This document shows, one piece after another, positions 26,947 to 34,737 of a stretch of DNA of 64,000 bases (the stretch's first letter is position 1; every line of letters begins with the position of its first letter). The notes beneath the pieces were generated by a model, which saw only the letters and a program-made list of their open reading frames with translations, was not told the origin of the DNA and searched no databases. The position numbers and the translations under genes were made by a program. The DNA is from Lewinellaceae bacterium (GTDB lineage: Bacteria; Bacteroidota; Bacteroidia; Chitinophagales; Saprospiraceae): NCBI GenBank assembly GCA_020636325.1, contig JACJYC010000003.1:744001-808000 (forward strand). The letters are read 5' to 3'.

Positions 26947-28068
26947 ATGAGCCTGAAAAGAAAAGATTTCCTCAAAGGGATCGCTATCGGCACGCTTTCT
27001 CTCCCTGTGGCGATGCGAGCTATTCTGGGCAAGAATTTCGCTCAAAGCACAACCTCAAACCGCATAAATACCGGCAAACGGTACGAATGGAAAATGGTCA
27101 CCACCTGGCCGCCCAAGTTCCCGATCCTGGGGGATGCCTGCGAGCTGTTCGCCTCCGTGATCGAGTCGATGTCGGACGGCAGGATCAAGATCAAGGTCTA
27201 CGGCGGCGGCGAACTGGTGCCCGCACTGGAAACCTTCAATACGGTTCGGAACGGCGGCGCTGAATTGGGCTGCGGGGCCGCTTACTATTGGGCGGGCATC
27301 ATGCCGGCAGGGCAATTCCTGTCGTCCGTTCCATTCGGCATGAATGCCCAGCAACTTACATCCTGGATCCTGTGCGGAGGAGGCATGGAGCTTTGGGAAG
27401 AGTTGTACCGCGACTACAATGTAGTGCCCCTTCTGGGCGGGAATACAGGCTGCCAGATGGGCGGTTGGTTCAACAGAGAGATCAACAGCCTGGCCGACCT
27501 GAAAGGGCTTAAAATGAGAATCCCGGGTCTTGGCGGCCGGGTGTTGCAAAAAGCCGGCGGAACGCCTGTTCTGATGGCCGGCGGGGAGATCTATACCAGC
27601 CTTGAGCGAGGGGTGCTCGATGCAGCGGAATGGATAGGTCCGTACCACGATATGCTGATCGGATTCCATGAAATTGCCAAATACTACTATTACCCCGGTT
27701 GGCAGGAAGCCGGCACCGCGTTGGAGTTTACGGTAAATAAGGAAAAATACGACGAGCTGCCGGAAGACCTGCAGGCGATCATCCGTTCGGCTGCCCTCCA
27801 CGTCAATTCCTGGCTCCTGGCGCAAATGGAGGCCAGCAATGCGGGCGCCCTTTCCGAACTCCTGTCCAAAGGCGTAAAAATCCGGAAATTTCCGCCCGAA
27901 GTCCTGGATCAACTCAGGAAGTACAACAAGGAAGTGATCGAAGAACTCGCCGATTCCGATCCCTTTGCCCGGCGGGCATACGATTCCTATTCCGCATTCC
28001 GCAAGAAAATGAACGCCTGGGCCGACCTTTCAGAGCGGGAATACTACGAAAGCATCAGCATCATGTGA
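26947..28068 (+). CDS. TRAP transporter substrate-binding protein, TakP-like
   Basis: Periplasmic receptor (373 aa) of a tripartite ATP-independent transporter. The N terminus LKRKDFLKGIAIGTLSLP resembles a Tat signal with a KR pair instead of RR. The DctP-family body follows: KMVTTWPPKFPILGDACELFA, VRNGGAELGCGAAYYWAG and the conserved arginine segment LKMRIPGLGGRVLQKAGG, close to the 2-oxo acid-binding TakP subgroup. The ligand is therefore probably a monocarboxylate or keto acid (inference). The gene lies 33 bases after the type IX protein gene and ends 12 bases from the convergent dctM. Confidence 0.92.
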   Translation: MSLKRKDFLKGIAIGTLSLPVAMRAILGKNFAQSTTSNRINTGKRYEWKMVTTWPPKFPILGDACELFASVIESMSDGRIKIKVYGGGELVPALETFNTVRNGGAELGCGAAYYWAGIMPAGQFLSSVPFGMNAQQLTSWILCGGGMELWEELYRDYNVVPLLGGNTGCQMGGWFNREINSLADLKGLKMRIPGLGGRVLQKAGGTPVLMAGGEIYTSLERGVLDAAEWIGPYHDMLIGFHEIAKYYYYPGWQEAGTALEFTVNKEKYDELPEDLQAIIRSAALHVNSWLLAQMEASNAGALSELLSKGVKIRKFPPEVLDQLRKYNKEVIEELADSDPFARRAYDSYSAFRKKMNAWADLSEREYYESISIM

Positions 28069-28080
28069 ACCGGGTTTTCG

Positions 28081-29394
28081 TCAATTCATAAACCCCTTGA
28101 AAACGTAGATGATCTCCGGGAATAAGGCAACCAGCAATAGAAAGAATAGCTGAATGACGACAAACGGGATGATTCCCCTGTACAGGTGGCCGGTTGTGAT
28201 ATGAGGCGGCGCGACCCCTTTCAGGTAGAACAGGGAAAAACCGAAGGGCGGCGTAAGAAACGAGGTCTGCAGGTTGAGCGCCAACAGGATGCCCACCCAA
28301 ACGAGATCAAGCCCCAGCGTATGAAAAATCGGGGATACGACCGGAACGATAATGAAAATGATTTCTATGAAATCGATGAAAAAACCAGCCACAAAGACAA
28401 TGGCCATCACCAGCAGCAAAAACCAACCCGCTGAAAGGTTGGCGTCCTGAATGACCTCCACCAGATAGACGTCGCCGCCCAATTCCCGGAAAACGAAAGA
28501 AAAGCAGGTCGCCCCCAACAGAATGATGAATACCATGGTGGTCAGGTGCGATGTTTCCCGCATAACGGTTTTCAGAATGCTCATGGAAAACCGCCGCTGC
28601 CCGATGGTGAGCAAGGTAGCGCCCATGGCCCCGACGGCGGCCGCCTCGGTTGGCGAGGCAATCCCCAGGAAGATGGACCCCAGCACGGCTATGATCAGCA
28701 GAATCGGCAAAAAGAAGGCGGAAAGGAGTTTTTTCATGAAATCCGCGCCTTTGAATGCCTTGATCTCCGCTTCGGGGATGGCCGGGGCGCTTTGCGGCCG
28801 AAGCCGGGCAAAGATCACGATATACGCCAGGTAAAAAACGACCAGCAATAGCCCCGGCGCCAGCGCGGCAGCAAATAAGGCCCCCACTGAAACATTCAGT
28901 ACGCTGCCCAATAAGACGAGCACCACCGAAGGCGGAATGATCTGCCCCAGGGTGCCTGAGGAGGCGATCACCCCTGTGGCCAGCTCGGGTTTGTACCCTC
29001 TTTTCAGCATCACCGGCAAACTGATCAACCCCATGGTAATGACGGTAGCCCCAACTATGCCGGTGGAGGCGGCCAGCATCGCGCCGACCAGGACAACCGA
29101 TATAGCCAATCCGCCGGGCACCTTACCGAATAATATCGCCATGGTTTCCAGCAGATTTTCCGCAAGCCCCGATTTTTCCAGCATGATGCCCATGAAAATG
29201 AACAAAGGCACCGCCAGCAGCACCGGATTGCTCATGACCCCCATGATCCTGGAGGGCAAAGCGGAAAATGTGGAAGGCTCCAGAAAACAAAGCGCGTAGA
29301 TGACGGATAACCCGCCCAGGGTAAAGGCTACAGGATATCCGTATAAAATAAGCAGGAAGATGCTGATAAACAGGATAATGGCGATGATTTCCAT
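28081..29394 (-). CDS. dctM: TRAP transporter large permease
   Basis: Large membrane subunit (437 aa, about 12 hydrophobic helices) that carries substrate and sodium across the inner membrane. The family pattern includes VPLFIFMGIMLEKSGLAENLLE, AMLAASTGIVGATVITMGLI, ASSGTLGQIIPPSVVLVLLG and, late, LNLQTSFLTPPFGFSLFYLKGV. It starts 22 bases after dctQ on the minus strand and converges on the binding-protein gene, so receptor and permeases are transcribed towards each other. Confidence 0.95.
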   Translation of the reverse strand: MEIIAIILFISIFLLILYGYPVAFTLGGLSVIYALCFLEPSTFSALPSRIMGVMSNPVLLAVPLFIFMGIMLEKSGLAENLLETMAILFGKVPGGLAISVVLVGAMLAASTGIVGATVITMGLISLPVMLKRGYKPELATGVIASSGTLGQIIPPSVVLVLLGSVLNVSVGALFAAALAPGLLLVVFYLAYIVIFARLRPQSAPAIPEAEIKAFKGADFMKKLLSAFFLPILLIIAVLGSIFLGIASPTEAAAVGAMGATLLTIGQRRFSMSILKTVMRETSHLTTMVFIILLGATCFSFVFRELGGDVYLVEVIQDANLSAGWFLLLVMAIVFVAGFFIDFIEIIFIIVPVVSPIFHTLGLDLVWVGILLALNLQTSFLTPPFGFSLFYLKGVAPPHITTGHLYRGIIPFVVIQLFFLLLVALFPEIIYVFKGFMN

Positions 29395-29416
29395 AAGTGA
29401 TCTTGCAAGGTTAGGG

Positions 29417-29962
29417 TCAAAGGGATTCGTTGAACTCCCGGGGTTCTTCCAGGTCCAGGCCTTTCCATACCCGGTAATCCTTGATCATTTGGGAAATGCC
29501 CTGGAGCAACAGCAATACCAACCCGAGCGTGACGGCAAATTTGATCACGTAGCGGGCAGGCAGGCCGCCGGGATCCGGAGAGGTCTCCCGGTTCAAAAAG
29601 GATTCGTAGGCATATCCGAAAGAAGTGATCCCGATCAACAGGCACCAGGGAAGCAGAAAAACCAACCCGCCGATCAGATTAACCAGCGCCTTGTCTTTGG
29701 GCGAGAATTTATCGTAAAACAGATCGACCCTCACGTGGCGGTCGTGCTTCAGGGCGAACCCGGCGCCAAACAAAAAAAGCAGGGAAAAAAGGTGCCATTC
29801 GAGCTCCATCACCCAGGCCGCAGTTTCGCTGAACAGGTACCTGGACAATACGTCGATGCAAACAAGGATGACCAGGATGCCGGAAATCCAGGAACTTGTT
29901 CTTCCCACCCATTCATTGATCCGGTCAATCTCTTTGGAAAGCTTCAAAAAGAAGTCAGCCAT
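29417..29962 (-). CDS. dctQ: TRAP transporter small permease
   Basis: Small four-helix membrane subunit, 181 aa from the ATG at 29,962 (MADFFLKLSKEI); a TTG 14 codons upstream would give 195 aa. The conserved segment ILVILVCIDVLSRYLF and the WxxELxxHLF-like stretch MELEWHLFSLLFLFGAGFALKHDRHVRVDLFYD identify DctQ. It is followed directly by dctM. About 50 bases separate it from the wall hydrolase gene upstream, which could share its transcript. Confidence 0.93.
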   Translation of the reverse strand: MADFFLKLSKEIDRINEWVGRTSSWISGILVILVCIDVLSRYLFSETAAWVMELEWHLFSLLFLFGAGFALKHDRHVRVDLFYDKFSPKDKALVNLIGGLVFLLPWCLLIGITSFGYAYESFLNRETSPDPGGLPARYVIKFAVTLGLVLLLLQGISQMIKDYRVWKGLDLEEPREFNESL

Positions 29963-30011
29963 ATTGCCGTAAATTTTAGCGGCAATATACGTAAGTACCC
30001 GCAATTAGCGG

Positions 30012-30818
30012 TCAGACCTGGCGGTCGAAGCGATAAAGTTTGAGGGCTTCAATAATGCGGATCAGTTTTTCCGCATATTTTTTATCCGTTGCGTAGCCCG
30101 CTTTTTTCAGGCCGAACGCCCATCCCTGATAGTCTGTCATTTTAAGTTTGAGCAGGTGCTGGTACCGTTTGGTGGTCAGCAAGGCGGAATGCTCCCTGAA
30201 GCTTTCTACCGGATCGCTAAACACGCGGAACATGTCGTATATGTCATCGTCCGTATAGTTGCGGCAAGTGCAACCCCGGCATTTGCTGCGGCATTTGATC
30301 CCGAAATGGTTGGCGGACTCTGTCGAAAGCCTGCTCTCGCCCGCATCGGATTCCAGCAACCCCTGCGCCAGGGTGATGCTGGCGGGAATGCCTGTCCGTT
30401 TCATTTCCCGTAAGGCAACGCCTGCAAACTCGGCAACGTACCTTTCGCAGGTGTTTAATTTGGCTTCAACCACCGCCGGGTCAACATGCTTCCGTTTCAC
30501 ATAGCCCGGATTCAGGATAAAGGTAAGGTTCCGGAAATGATTCGCTTTCAGGTCGTTTTTATCAGCGGGCGGCCGTTGCGCATGAAGGGACACGGTTTCT
30601 TTCTGTACAGGCGCCGGCGCAGTCGGGGCGGACTCCCCTGCCCTGCTCTCCTGCCGCCATGCAAGGTCGTTGAAATGCAGGGTGATCGATATGTCCCGGC
30701 TTTGCCAGATGTACACAAAAATCAGACAAAGGAAAAGGTCGAAGATACGGCGTCGAAGCCAGTTGCGAACAGCGGTGAAGTCTAAAGCCGGCACGGCAAT
30801 GGTAGTTGTATAGGTCAT
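30012..30818 (-). CDS. Membrane-anchored N-acetylglucosaminidase (GH73-like)
   Basis: Peptidoglycan hydrolase of 268 residues from the ATG at 30,818 (MTYTTTIAV); the longer TTG start is disfavoured because a promoter lies just upstream. One transmembrane helix (IFDLFLCLIFVYIW) anchors it. A linker of about 75 residues precedes the catalytic domain with Glu156 in ITLAQGLLESDAGESRLS, then SANHFGIKC, YDMFRVFSDPVESFREHSALL and GLKKAGYATDKKYAEKLI. A Cys cluster KCRSKCRGCTCRNY lies after the HFGIK motif. Probably trims or remodels the wall; it heads the dctQM strand. Confidence 0.9.
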   Translation of the reverse strand: MTYTTTIAVPALDFTAVRNWLRRRIFDLFLCLIFVYIWQSRDISITLHFNDLAWRQESRAGESAPTAPAPVQKETVSLHAQRPPADKNDLKANHFRNLTFILNPGYVKRKHVDPAVVEAKLNTCERYVAEFAGVALREMKRTGIPASITLAQGLLESDAGESRLSTESANHFGIKCRSKCRGCTCRNYTDDDIYDMFRVFSDPVESFREHSALLTTKRYQHLLKLKMTDYQGWAFGLKKAGYATDKKYAEKLIRIIEALKLYRFDRQV

Positions 30819-30838
30819 TGATTTCTGTTTTACAACAC

Positions 30839-30868
30839 CAAAAATAAAAACTTTTTGTTTTTTTTCAA
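30839..30868 (-). promoter_or_regulatory. Promoter of the glucosaminidase gene
   Basis: On the minus strand TTG (30,868-30,866), 19 bases, then TATTTTTG (30,846-30,839), a close fit to the -33/-7 consensus. It lies 21 bases before the ATG at 30,818 and so decides against the upstream TTG start. Confidence 0.6.
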
Positions 30869-30929
30869 ATAAAACCAACAACTTTTATTTACATCAAACA
30901 AATTTTCTTCCTTCGTGTAATTTTTACAC

Positions 30930-30937
30930 TACCTTTG
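30930..30937 (+). promoter_or_regulatory. -7 box (TACCTTTG) of pfkA
   Basis: TACCTTTG matches TAnnTTTG exactly and ends 22 bases before the pfkA ATG, in the AT-rich divergent region. No clear -33 TTG is found. Confidence 0.5.
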
Positions 30938-30959
30938 CGGGTGTTTTAAATCGATTACC

Positions 30960-31958
30960 ATGAGTAAAGAAAATAACGGTGAACGAAAAATAAACCGGAT
31001 TGCCGTATTCACTTCCGGCGGGGATGCGCCGGGGATGAATGCAGCGATCCGGGCAGTAGTAAGAACGGCGGCTTTTCACGATTTGCATGTATACGGGGTA
31101 GCCCGGGGATACGAAGGAATGATTGACGGCGATTTTTCCAGGTTGGAAAGCCGGGACGTAGCCAATATCATCCAGCGCGGGGGCACCATCCTGAAAACGG
31201 CCCGCAGCCAGCGCTTTATGACGCCGGAGGGGCGCAAGGCGGCCTACGATTCCCTGCTGGCCTTTGAGATCGACGCCTGCATCGCCATCGGCGGCAACGG
31301 CACCTTCACCGGCGCCAGCGTTTTTTCCAAGGAGTACGGCATTCCTTTCATCGGCATACCCGGCACCATCGACAATGACCTGTATGGTACCGAGCTCACC
31401 ATCGGCTTTGATACGGCGGTAAACACGGCTATTGAAGCCGTCGACAAGATCCGGGACACGGCCGACTCCCACAACCGCCTCTTTTTTGTCGAGGTCATGG
31501 GCCGCAACTCCGGGTTCATCGCCCTGAGCACAGCCATCGGGGGCGGCGCCGGCAGCCTGCTGATCCCGGAGGTCGACACTTCCCTTGAAGACCTGATCGA
31601 TACCATCAGATTGAGCGCCAAACGGAAAAAATTGTTCAGCGTGGTCATTGTAGCCGAAGGCAACAAGATCGGCGGAGCAGCGACGATCGCCCAAAAAGTA
31701 AAAGAACAATTCGATTACGATATACGCGTTGCCATTATCGGCCACCTGCAAAGGGGCGGCTCACCATCGGCCATCGACCGGCTCCTCGCCAGTCGCCTGG
31801 GCTATCGCGCCGTAACGGGCCTGTTGGATGGCAAGGAAAATGTAATGGTGGGCCTGCAGGACAATAAAGTCAGTTTCACCCCCCTCAAAGACGCCATCTC
31901 CAAAGAAAAGAAACCCGATCAGGACCTGATCAAAATGGCGGAAATTCTGGCCACCTGA
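30960..31958 (+). CDS. pfkA: ATP-dependent 6-phosphofructokinase
   Basis: Glycolytic kinase converting fructose 6-phosphate to the 1,6-bisphosphate, 332 aa. ATP-type features: FTSGGDAPGMNAAIRAVVR, PGTIDNDLYGTELTIGFDTA with the catalytic aspartates, MGRNSGFIAL, and HLQRGGSPSAIDR for substrate binding. PGTID rather than PKTID, and G-G-x-G rather than G-G-D-D, argue against a pyrophosphate enzyme. The magnesium-ATP loop, normally GGDGS/T, reads GGNGT with Asn113 in place of aspartate. It is divergent from the wall hydrolase gene. Confidence 0.96.
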   Translation: MSKENNGERKINRIAVFTSGGDAPGMNAAIRAVVRTAAFHDLHVYGVARGYEGMIDGDFSRLESRDVANIIQRGGTILKTARSQRFMTPEGRKAAYDSLLAFEIDACIAIGGNGTFTGASVFSKEYGIPFIGIPGTIDNDLYGTELTIGFDTAVNTAIEAVDKIRDTADSHNRLFFVEVMGRNSGFIALSTAIGGGAGSLLIPEVDTSLEDLIDTIRLSAKRKKLFSVVIVAEGNKIGGAATIAQKVKEQFDYDIRVAIIGHLQRGGSPSAIDRLLASRLGYRAVTGLLDGKENVMVGLQDNKVSFTPLKDAISKEKKPDQDLIKMAEILAT

Positions 31959-32061
31959 TTCCGCCCGCCACATTGATTGAATGCTGAGAGCCGTACTGCT
32001 GCAACCGCCAAACGGCCGGGTTTGCAGAGGAGGGTATCTTCCGGTTTTACGGGAGGAGTGC

Positions 32062-32097
32062 AAAAAGAAAAGGCGAACAGATCATCTGCTCGCCTTT
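32062..32097 (-). terminator. Terminator downstream of tRNA-Glu
   Basis: An imperfect stem (AGGCGA-CAGA paired with TCTG-TCGCCT, one mismatch) is followed on the minus strand by TTTTCTTTTTG, directly after the tRNA 3' end. Confidence 0.7.
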
Positions 32098-32098
32098 G

Positions 32099-32170
32099 TA
32101 GCCCGTACGGGAATCGAACCCGTGTTTCGGGAATGAAAATCCCGCGTCCTAACCCCTAGACGAACGGGCC
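32099..32170 (-). tRNA. tRNA-Glu (anticodon TTC)
   Basis: On the minus strand the cloverleaf folds cleanly: acceptor GGCCCGT/ACGGGCT (first pair G-T), D arm GTCTAGGGGTTAGGAC, anticodon stem CGGGA/TCCCG with loop TTTTCAT (anticodon TTC, glutamate), four-base variable loop AAAC and T arm ACGGG-TTCGATT-CCCGT. CCA is not encoded. It is a solitary tRNA with its own terminator. Confidence 0.96.
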
Positions 32171-32381
32171 GTCTGGTTTTTTGCTTCAGGCATTCCGCGT
32201 TCAAAATGACTGCTTTTTCCTAAAGCGCTGCAAAGATATACCTTTTTTGAAATTTCCAAAACTCTCCCAAAAAATTTTCAGGATAAAAACATTTATAGCC
32301 CGGAGAAAGTTCCCGGCTCAACCAGTTCGATTAAATTATTGTTATTTTTACACTAAGTAAGAAAAATACCATTCTCCTATG

Positions 32382-32389
32382 TATATTTG
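32382..32389 (+). promoter_or_regulatory. -7 box (TATATTTG) of gapA
   Basis: TATATTTG fits TAnnTTTG exactly, 35 bases before the gapA ATG; no matching -33 TTG is seen at the usual distance. Confidence 0.5.
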
Positions 32390-32424
32390 CGTCTTCTGTT
32401 AACCAATCAAAATCAACCCATAAT

Positions 32425-33420
32425 ATGGCGAAGAGAATCGCAATAAACGGTTTCGGGCGCATCGGCCGCCTCAGTTTCAGGAACTTGCTCGCTGCTGACG
32501 ATGTCGAAGTGGTGGCCATCAACGACCTCACCGACAATCACACGCTGGCTCACCTGCTGAAATACGATTCCGTCCACGGAAAGTTCAACGGTACCGTTAC
32601 CGCTGACGACGAATACCTGCATGTCAACGGCCAGGCTATCCATGCGATGGCGGAAAAAGACCCGACCAAATTGCCCTGGGGCGAAATGGGCGTCGACGTT
32701 GTGCTGGAATGCACCGGCCGCTTTGTTTCACAGGAGGACGCCGGTAAACACCTTGTTGCAGGCGCCAAAAAAGTGATCATCTCCGCGCCGGCGAAAGGCG
32801 ACGTACCGACCGTAGTGCTCGGTGTGAACGACGAGAAGATCAAACCCGAAATCACCGTTTTCTCCAATGCTTCCTGTACCACCAACTGCCTCGCGCCGAT
32901 GGTGAAGGTATTGGATGACGCTTTCGGCATCGAGCAGGGCTTCATGACCACCATCCACGCCTACACGGCCGACCAGCGGATCCAGGACTCCCCGCACAGC
33001 GACCTGCGCCGCGCCCGCGCTGCAGCCGTTTCCATCGTGCCCACCAGCACCGGCGCTGCCAAAGCAGTGGGATTGGTACTGCCCCACCTCAAAGGGAAAC
33101 TCAACGGCAACGCCATGCGCGTACCGGTACCCGACGGCTCGGTGACGGACTTCACGGCCATCATCAAGAAACCGGCTACGGCGGAAGAGATCAACGCAGC
33201 GTTCAAAGTCGCTGCCGAAGGCCCGCTCAAAGGCATCCTCGAATACAACGTTGACCCGATCGTTTCTTCCGATATCATCGGCAACAAGCATTCCTGCATC
33301 TTTGACAGCGAGCTGACCATGGTGATCGGCACGACCGTCAAAATTGTTGGCTGGTACGACAACGAAGCCGGTTATTCGGCCCGCCTGTCCGACCTCTGCG
33401 TACGGGTGGCAAACCTGTAG
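32425..33420 (+). CDS. gapA: Glyceraldehyde-3-phosphate dehydrogenase
   Basis: Glycolytic enzyme (331 aa) oxidising glyceraldehyde 3-phosphate to 1,3-bisphosphoglycerate with NAD. Recognised by INGFGRIGRLSFRN at the NAD fold, ASCTTNCLAP with the catalytic cysteine, HAYTADQRIQDSPH, RRARAAAVSIVPTSTGAAKA and WYDNEAGYSARLSDL. Asp34 of IND at the end of the second strand favours NAD over NADP. It is followed by pgk after a strongly structured 105-base spacer. Confidence 0.98.
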   Translation: MAKRIAINGFGRIGRLSFRNLLAADDVEVVAINDLTDNHTLAHLLKYDSVHGKFNGTVTADDEYLHVNGQAIHAMAEKDPTKLPWGEMGVDVVLECTGRFVSQEDAGKHLVAGAKKVIISAPAKGDVPTVVLGVNDEKIKPEITVFSNASCTTNCLAPMVKVLDDAFGIEQGFMTTIHAYTADQRIQDSPHSDLRRARAAAVSIVPTSTGAAKAVGLVLPHLKGKLNGNAMRVPVPDGSVTDFTAIIKKPATAEEINAAFKVAAEGPLKGILEYNVDPIVSSDIIGNKHSCIFDSELTMVIGTTVKIVGWYDNEAGYSARLSDLCVRVANL

Positions 33421-33435
33421 TCAATTTTCTCCGGA

Positions 33436-33510
33436 GGGTTGTGAAAGAAACATCCCGGATTGTCGCCCGGCGGCCGTCGCCGCACATTCGGCTTCTTCCA
33501 CAACCCTTTT
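33436..33510 (+). terminator. Long hairpin with T-run between gapA and pgk
   Basis: GGGTTGTG-AAAGAA (from 33,436) pairs with TTCTTC-CACAACCC (to 33,506), with one mismatch within about 14 bases. The arms enclose GC-rich inner pairing (CGGCG/CGCCG), and TTTTCT follows. It looks like a terminator or attenuator that could lower pgk relative to gapA expression. Confidence 0.5.
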
Positions 33511-33525
33511 CTCAATTCAACCATT

Positions 33526-34728
33526 ATGGACCTCGATTTTAAAGGCAAAAAAGCCCTGGTTCGGGTGGACTTCAATGTTCCGCTCGACAAGGAATACCAT
33601 ATTACAGACGATACCCGGATCCGGGCGGCAATCCCGACCATCCGGCATATCCTCGATCATGGCGGCTCGGTCATCCTGATGTCCCACTTCGATCGCCCTT
33701 TGAAAAAATTATTGCCCGACGGCTCCATCGACAAAGAGAAATTCACGCTGCGGCATTTATTGGGGCGACTGTCAGAGCTGCTCGGCGAAAAGGTTCAGTT
33801 TTGCGAAACTACGGTCGGCCCCGAAGCCGGAAAAATGGCGGCGGCGCTCCAGCCCGGACAGGTTCTCCTGCTGGAAAACACCCGCTTCTACAAAGGCGAA
33901 GAAAAAGGCGATGAGGAACTGGCCCGGCAAATGGCGGAGCTCGGTGACCTGTACATCAACGACGCTTTCGGATCCGCTCACCGGGCGCACGCCTCAACGG
34001 CCACCGTTGCACAGTTTTTCCCGCCGGATAAAAGGGCTTTCGGCTTCCTGATGAAGGCGGAGGTCGAAAATGCCGACCGGGTGGTCAACAACCCCGAACG
34101 CCCCCTGGCAGCCATTGTAGGCGGCGCAAAGGTCTCCGACAAGATCCTGCTGCTGGAACGACTGATCGACCTGTGCGATACGCTCATTATCGGCGGCGGC
34201 ATGGCCTATACCTTCGTGAAGGCCCAGGGCGGTCAGATCGGCAAATCCCTGGTGGAGGAGGACAAAACGGACCTTGCACTTGAACTGATCAAAAAAGCCA
34301 GGGCCAAAGGCGTGAACCTGCTGCTGCCCGCTGATTCCCGGATAGCCGACAATTTCTCCAACGAGGCCAATCTCAAGGTTGCCTCAAGCGACGAAATTCC
34401 CGAGGGCTGGATGGGGCTTGATATCGGCCCTCAGGCTGTTGCCGCTTTCGAAACAGCCATCAAATCCTGCAAGACCATATTGTGGAACGGGCCGATGGGC
34501 GTATTTGAGTTCCCGAATTTCGCAGGCGGCACCAAGGCCGTTGCCGAAGCGGTGGCCGCAGCAACGGCTGCAGGCGCGTTCTCCCTTGTAGGGGGCGGCG
34601 ACAGCGTAGCTGCCGTCAATCAAATGGGACTTGACGATAAGGTCAGCTACGTATCCACCGGCGGGGGCGCCATGCTGGAGTTCCTGGAAGGCAAAACCCT
34701 GCCCGGCGTAGCAGCAATTCAGGGCTAA
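33526..34728 (+). CDS. pgk: Phosphoglycerate kinase
   Basis: Transfers phosphate from 1,3-bisphosphoglycerate to ADP. Length is 400 residues from the ATG at 33,526 (MDLDFKGKKALVRVDFNVPLD); an upstream TTG start lies inside the structured spacer and is unlikely. Visible motifs are RVDFNVPLD, MSHFDRP, ENTRFYKGEEK, NDAFGSAHRAHAST, the hinge PLAAIVGGAKVSDK and the nucleotide site WNGPMGVFE and GGGDSVAAV. It follows gapA and is 9 bases before the FAD oxidoreductase gene. Confidence 0.98.
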   Translation: MDLDFKGKKALVRVDFNVPLDKEYHITDDTRIRAAIPTIRHILDHGGSVILMSHFDRPLKKLLPDGSIDKEKFTLRHLLGRLSELLGEKVQFCETTVGPEAGKMAAALQPGQVLLLENTRFYKGEEKGDEELARQMAELGDLYINDAFGSAHRAHASTATVAQFFPPDKRAFGFLMKAEVENADRVVNNPERPLAAIVGGAKVSDKILLLERLIDLCDTLIIGGGMAYTFVKAQGGQIGKSLVEEDKTDLALELIKKARAKGVNLLLPADSRIADNFSNEANLKVASSDEIPEGWMGLDIGPQAVAAFETAIKSCKTILWNGPMGVFEFPNFAGGTKAVAEAVAAATAAGAFSLVGGGDSVAAVNQMGLDDKVSYVSTGGGAMLEFLEGKTLPGVAAIQG

Positions 34729-34737
34729 AACCGTCGG

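Larger units (their letters stand above)
31959..32424. other. Intergenic region around tRNA-Glu, between pfkA and gapA
   Basis: After pfkA there is a small GC-rich hairpin (around 32,000-32,027, CTGCAA/TTGCAG arms) with no T-run, then the tRNA terminator and tRNA-Glu on the minus strand. From 32,171 to 32,381 the DNA is AT-rich and holds no gene; the gapA -7 box ends it. Confidence 0.6.

Noticed and set aside
31977..32159. Plus-strand open frame across tRNA-Glu
   Set aside because: It reads through the terminator and the tRNA on the other strand, so it is not a gene.
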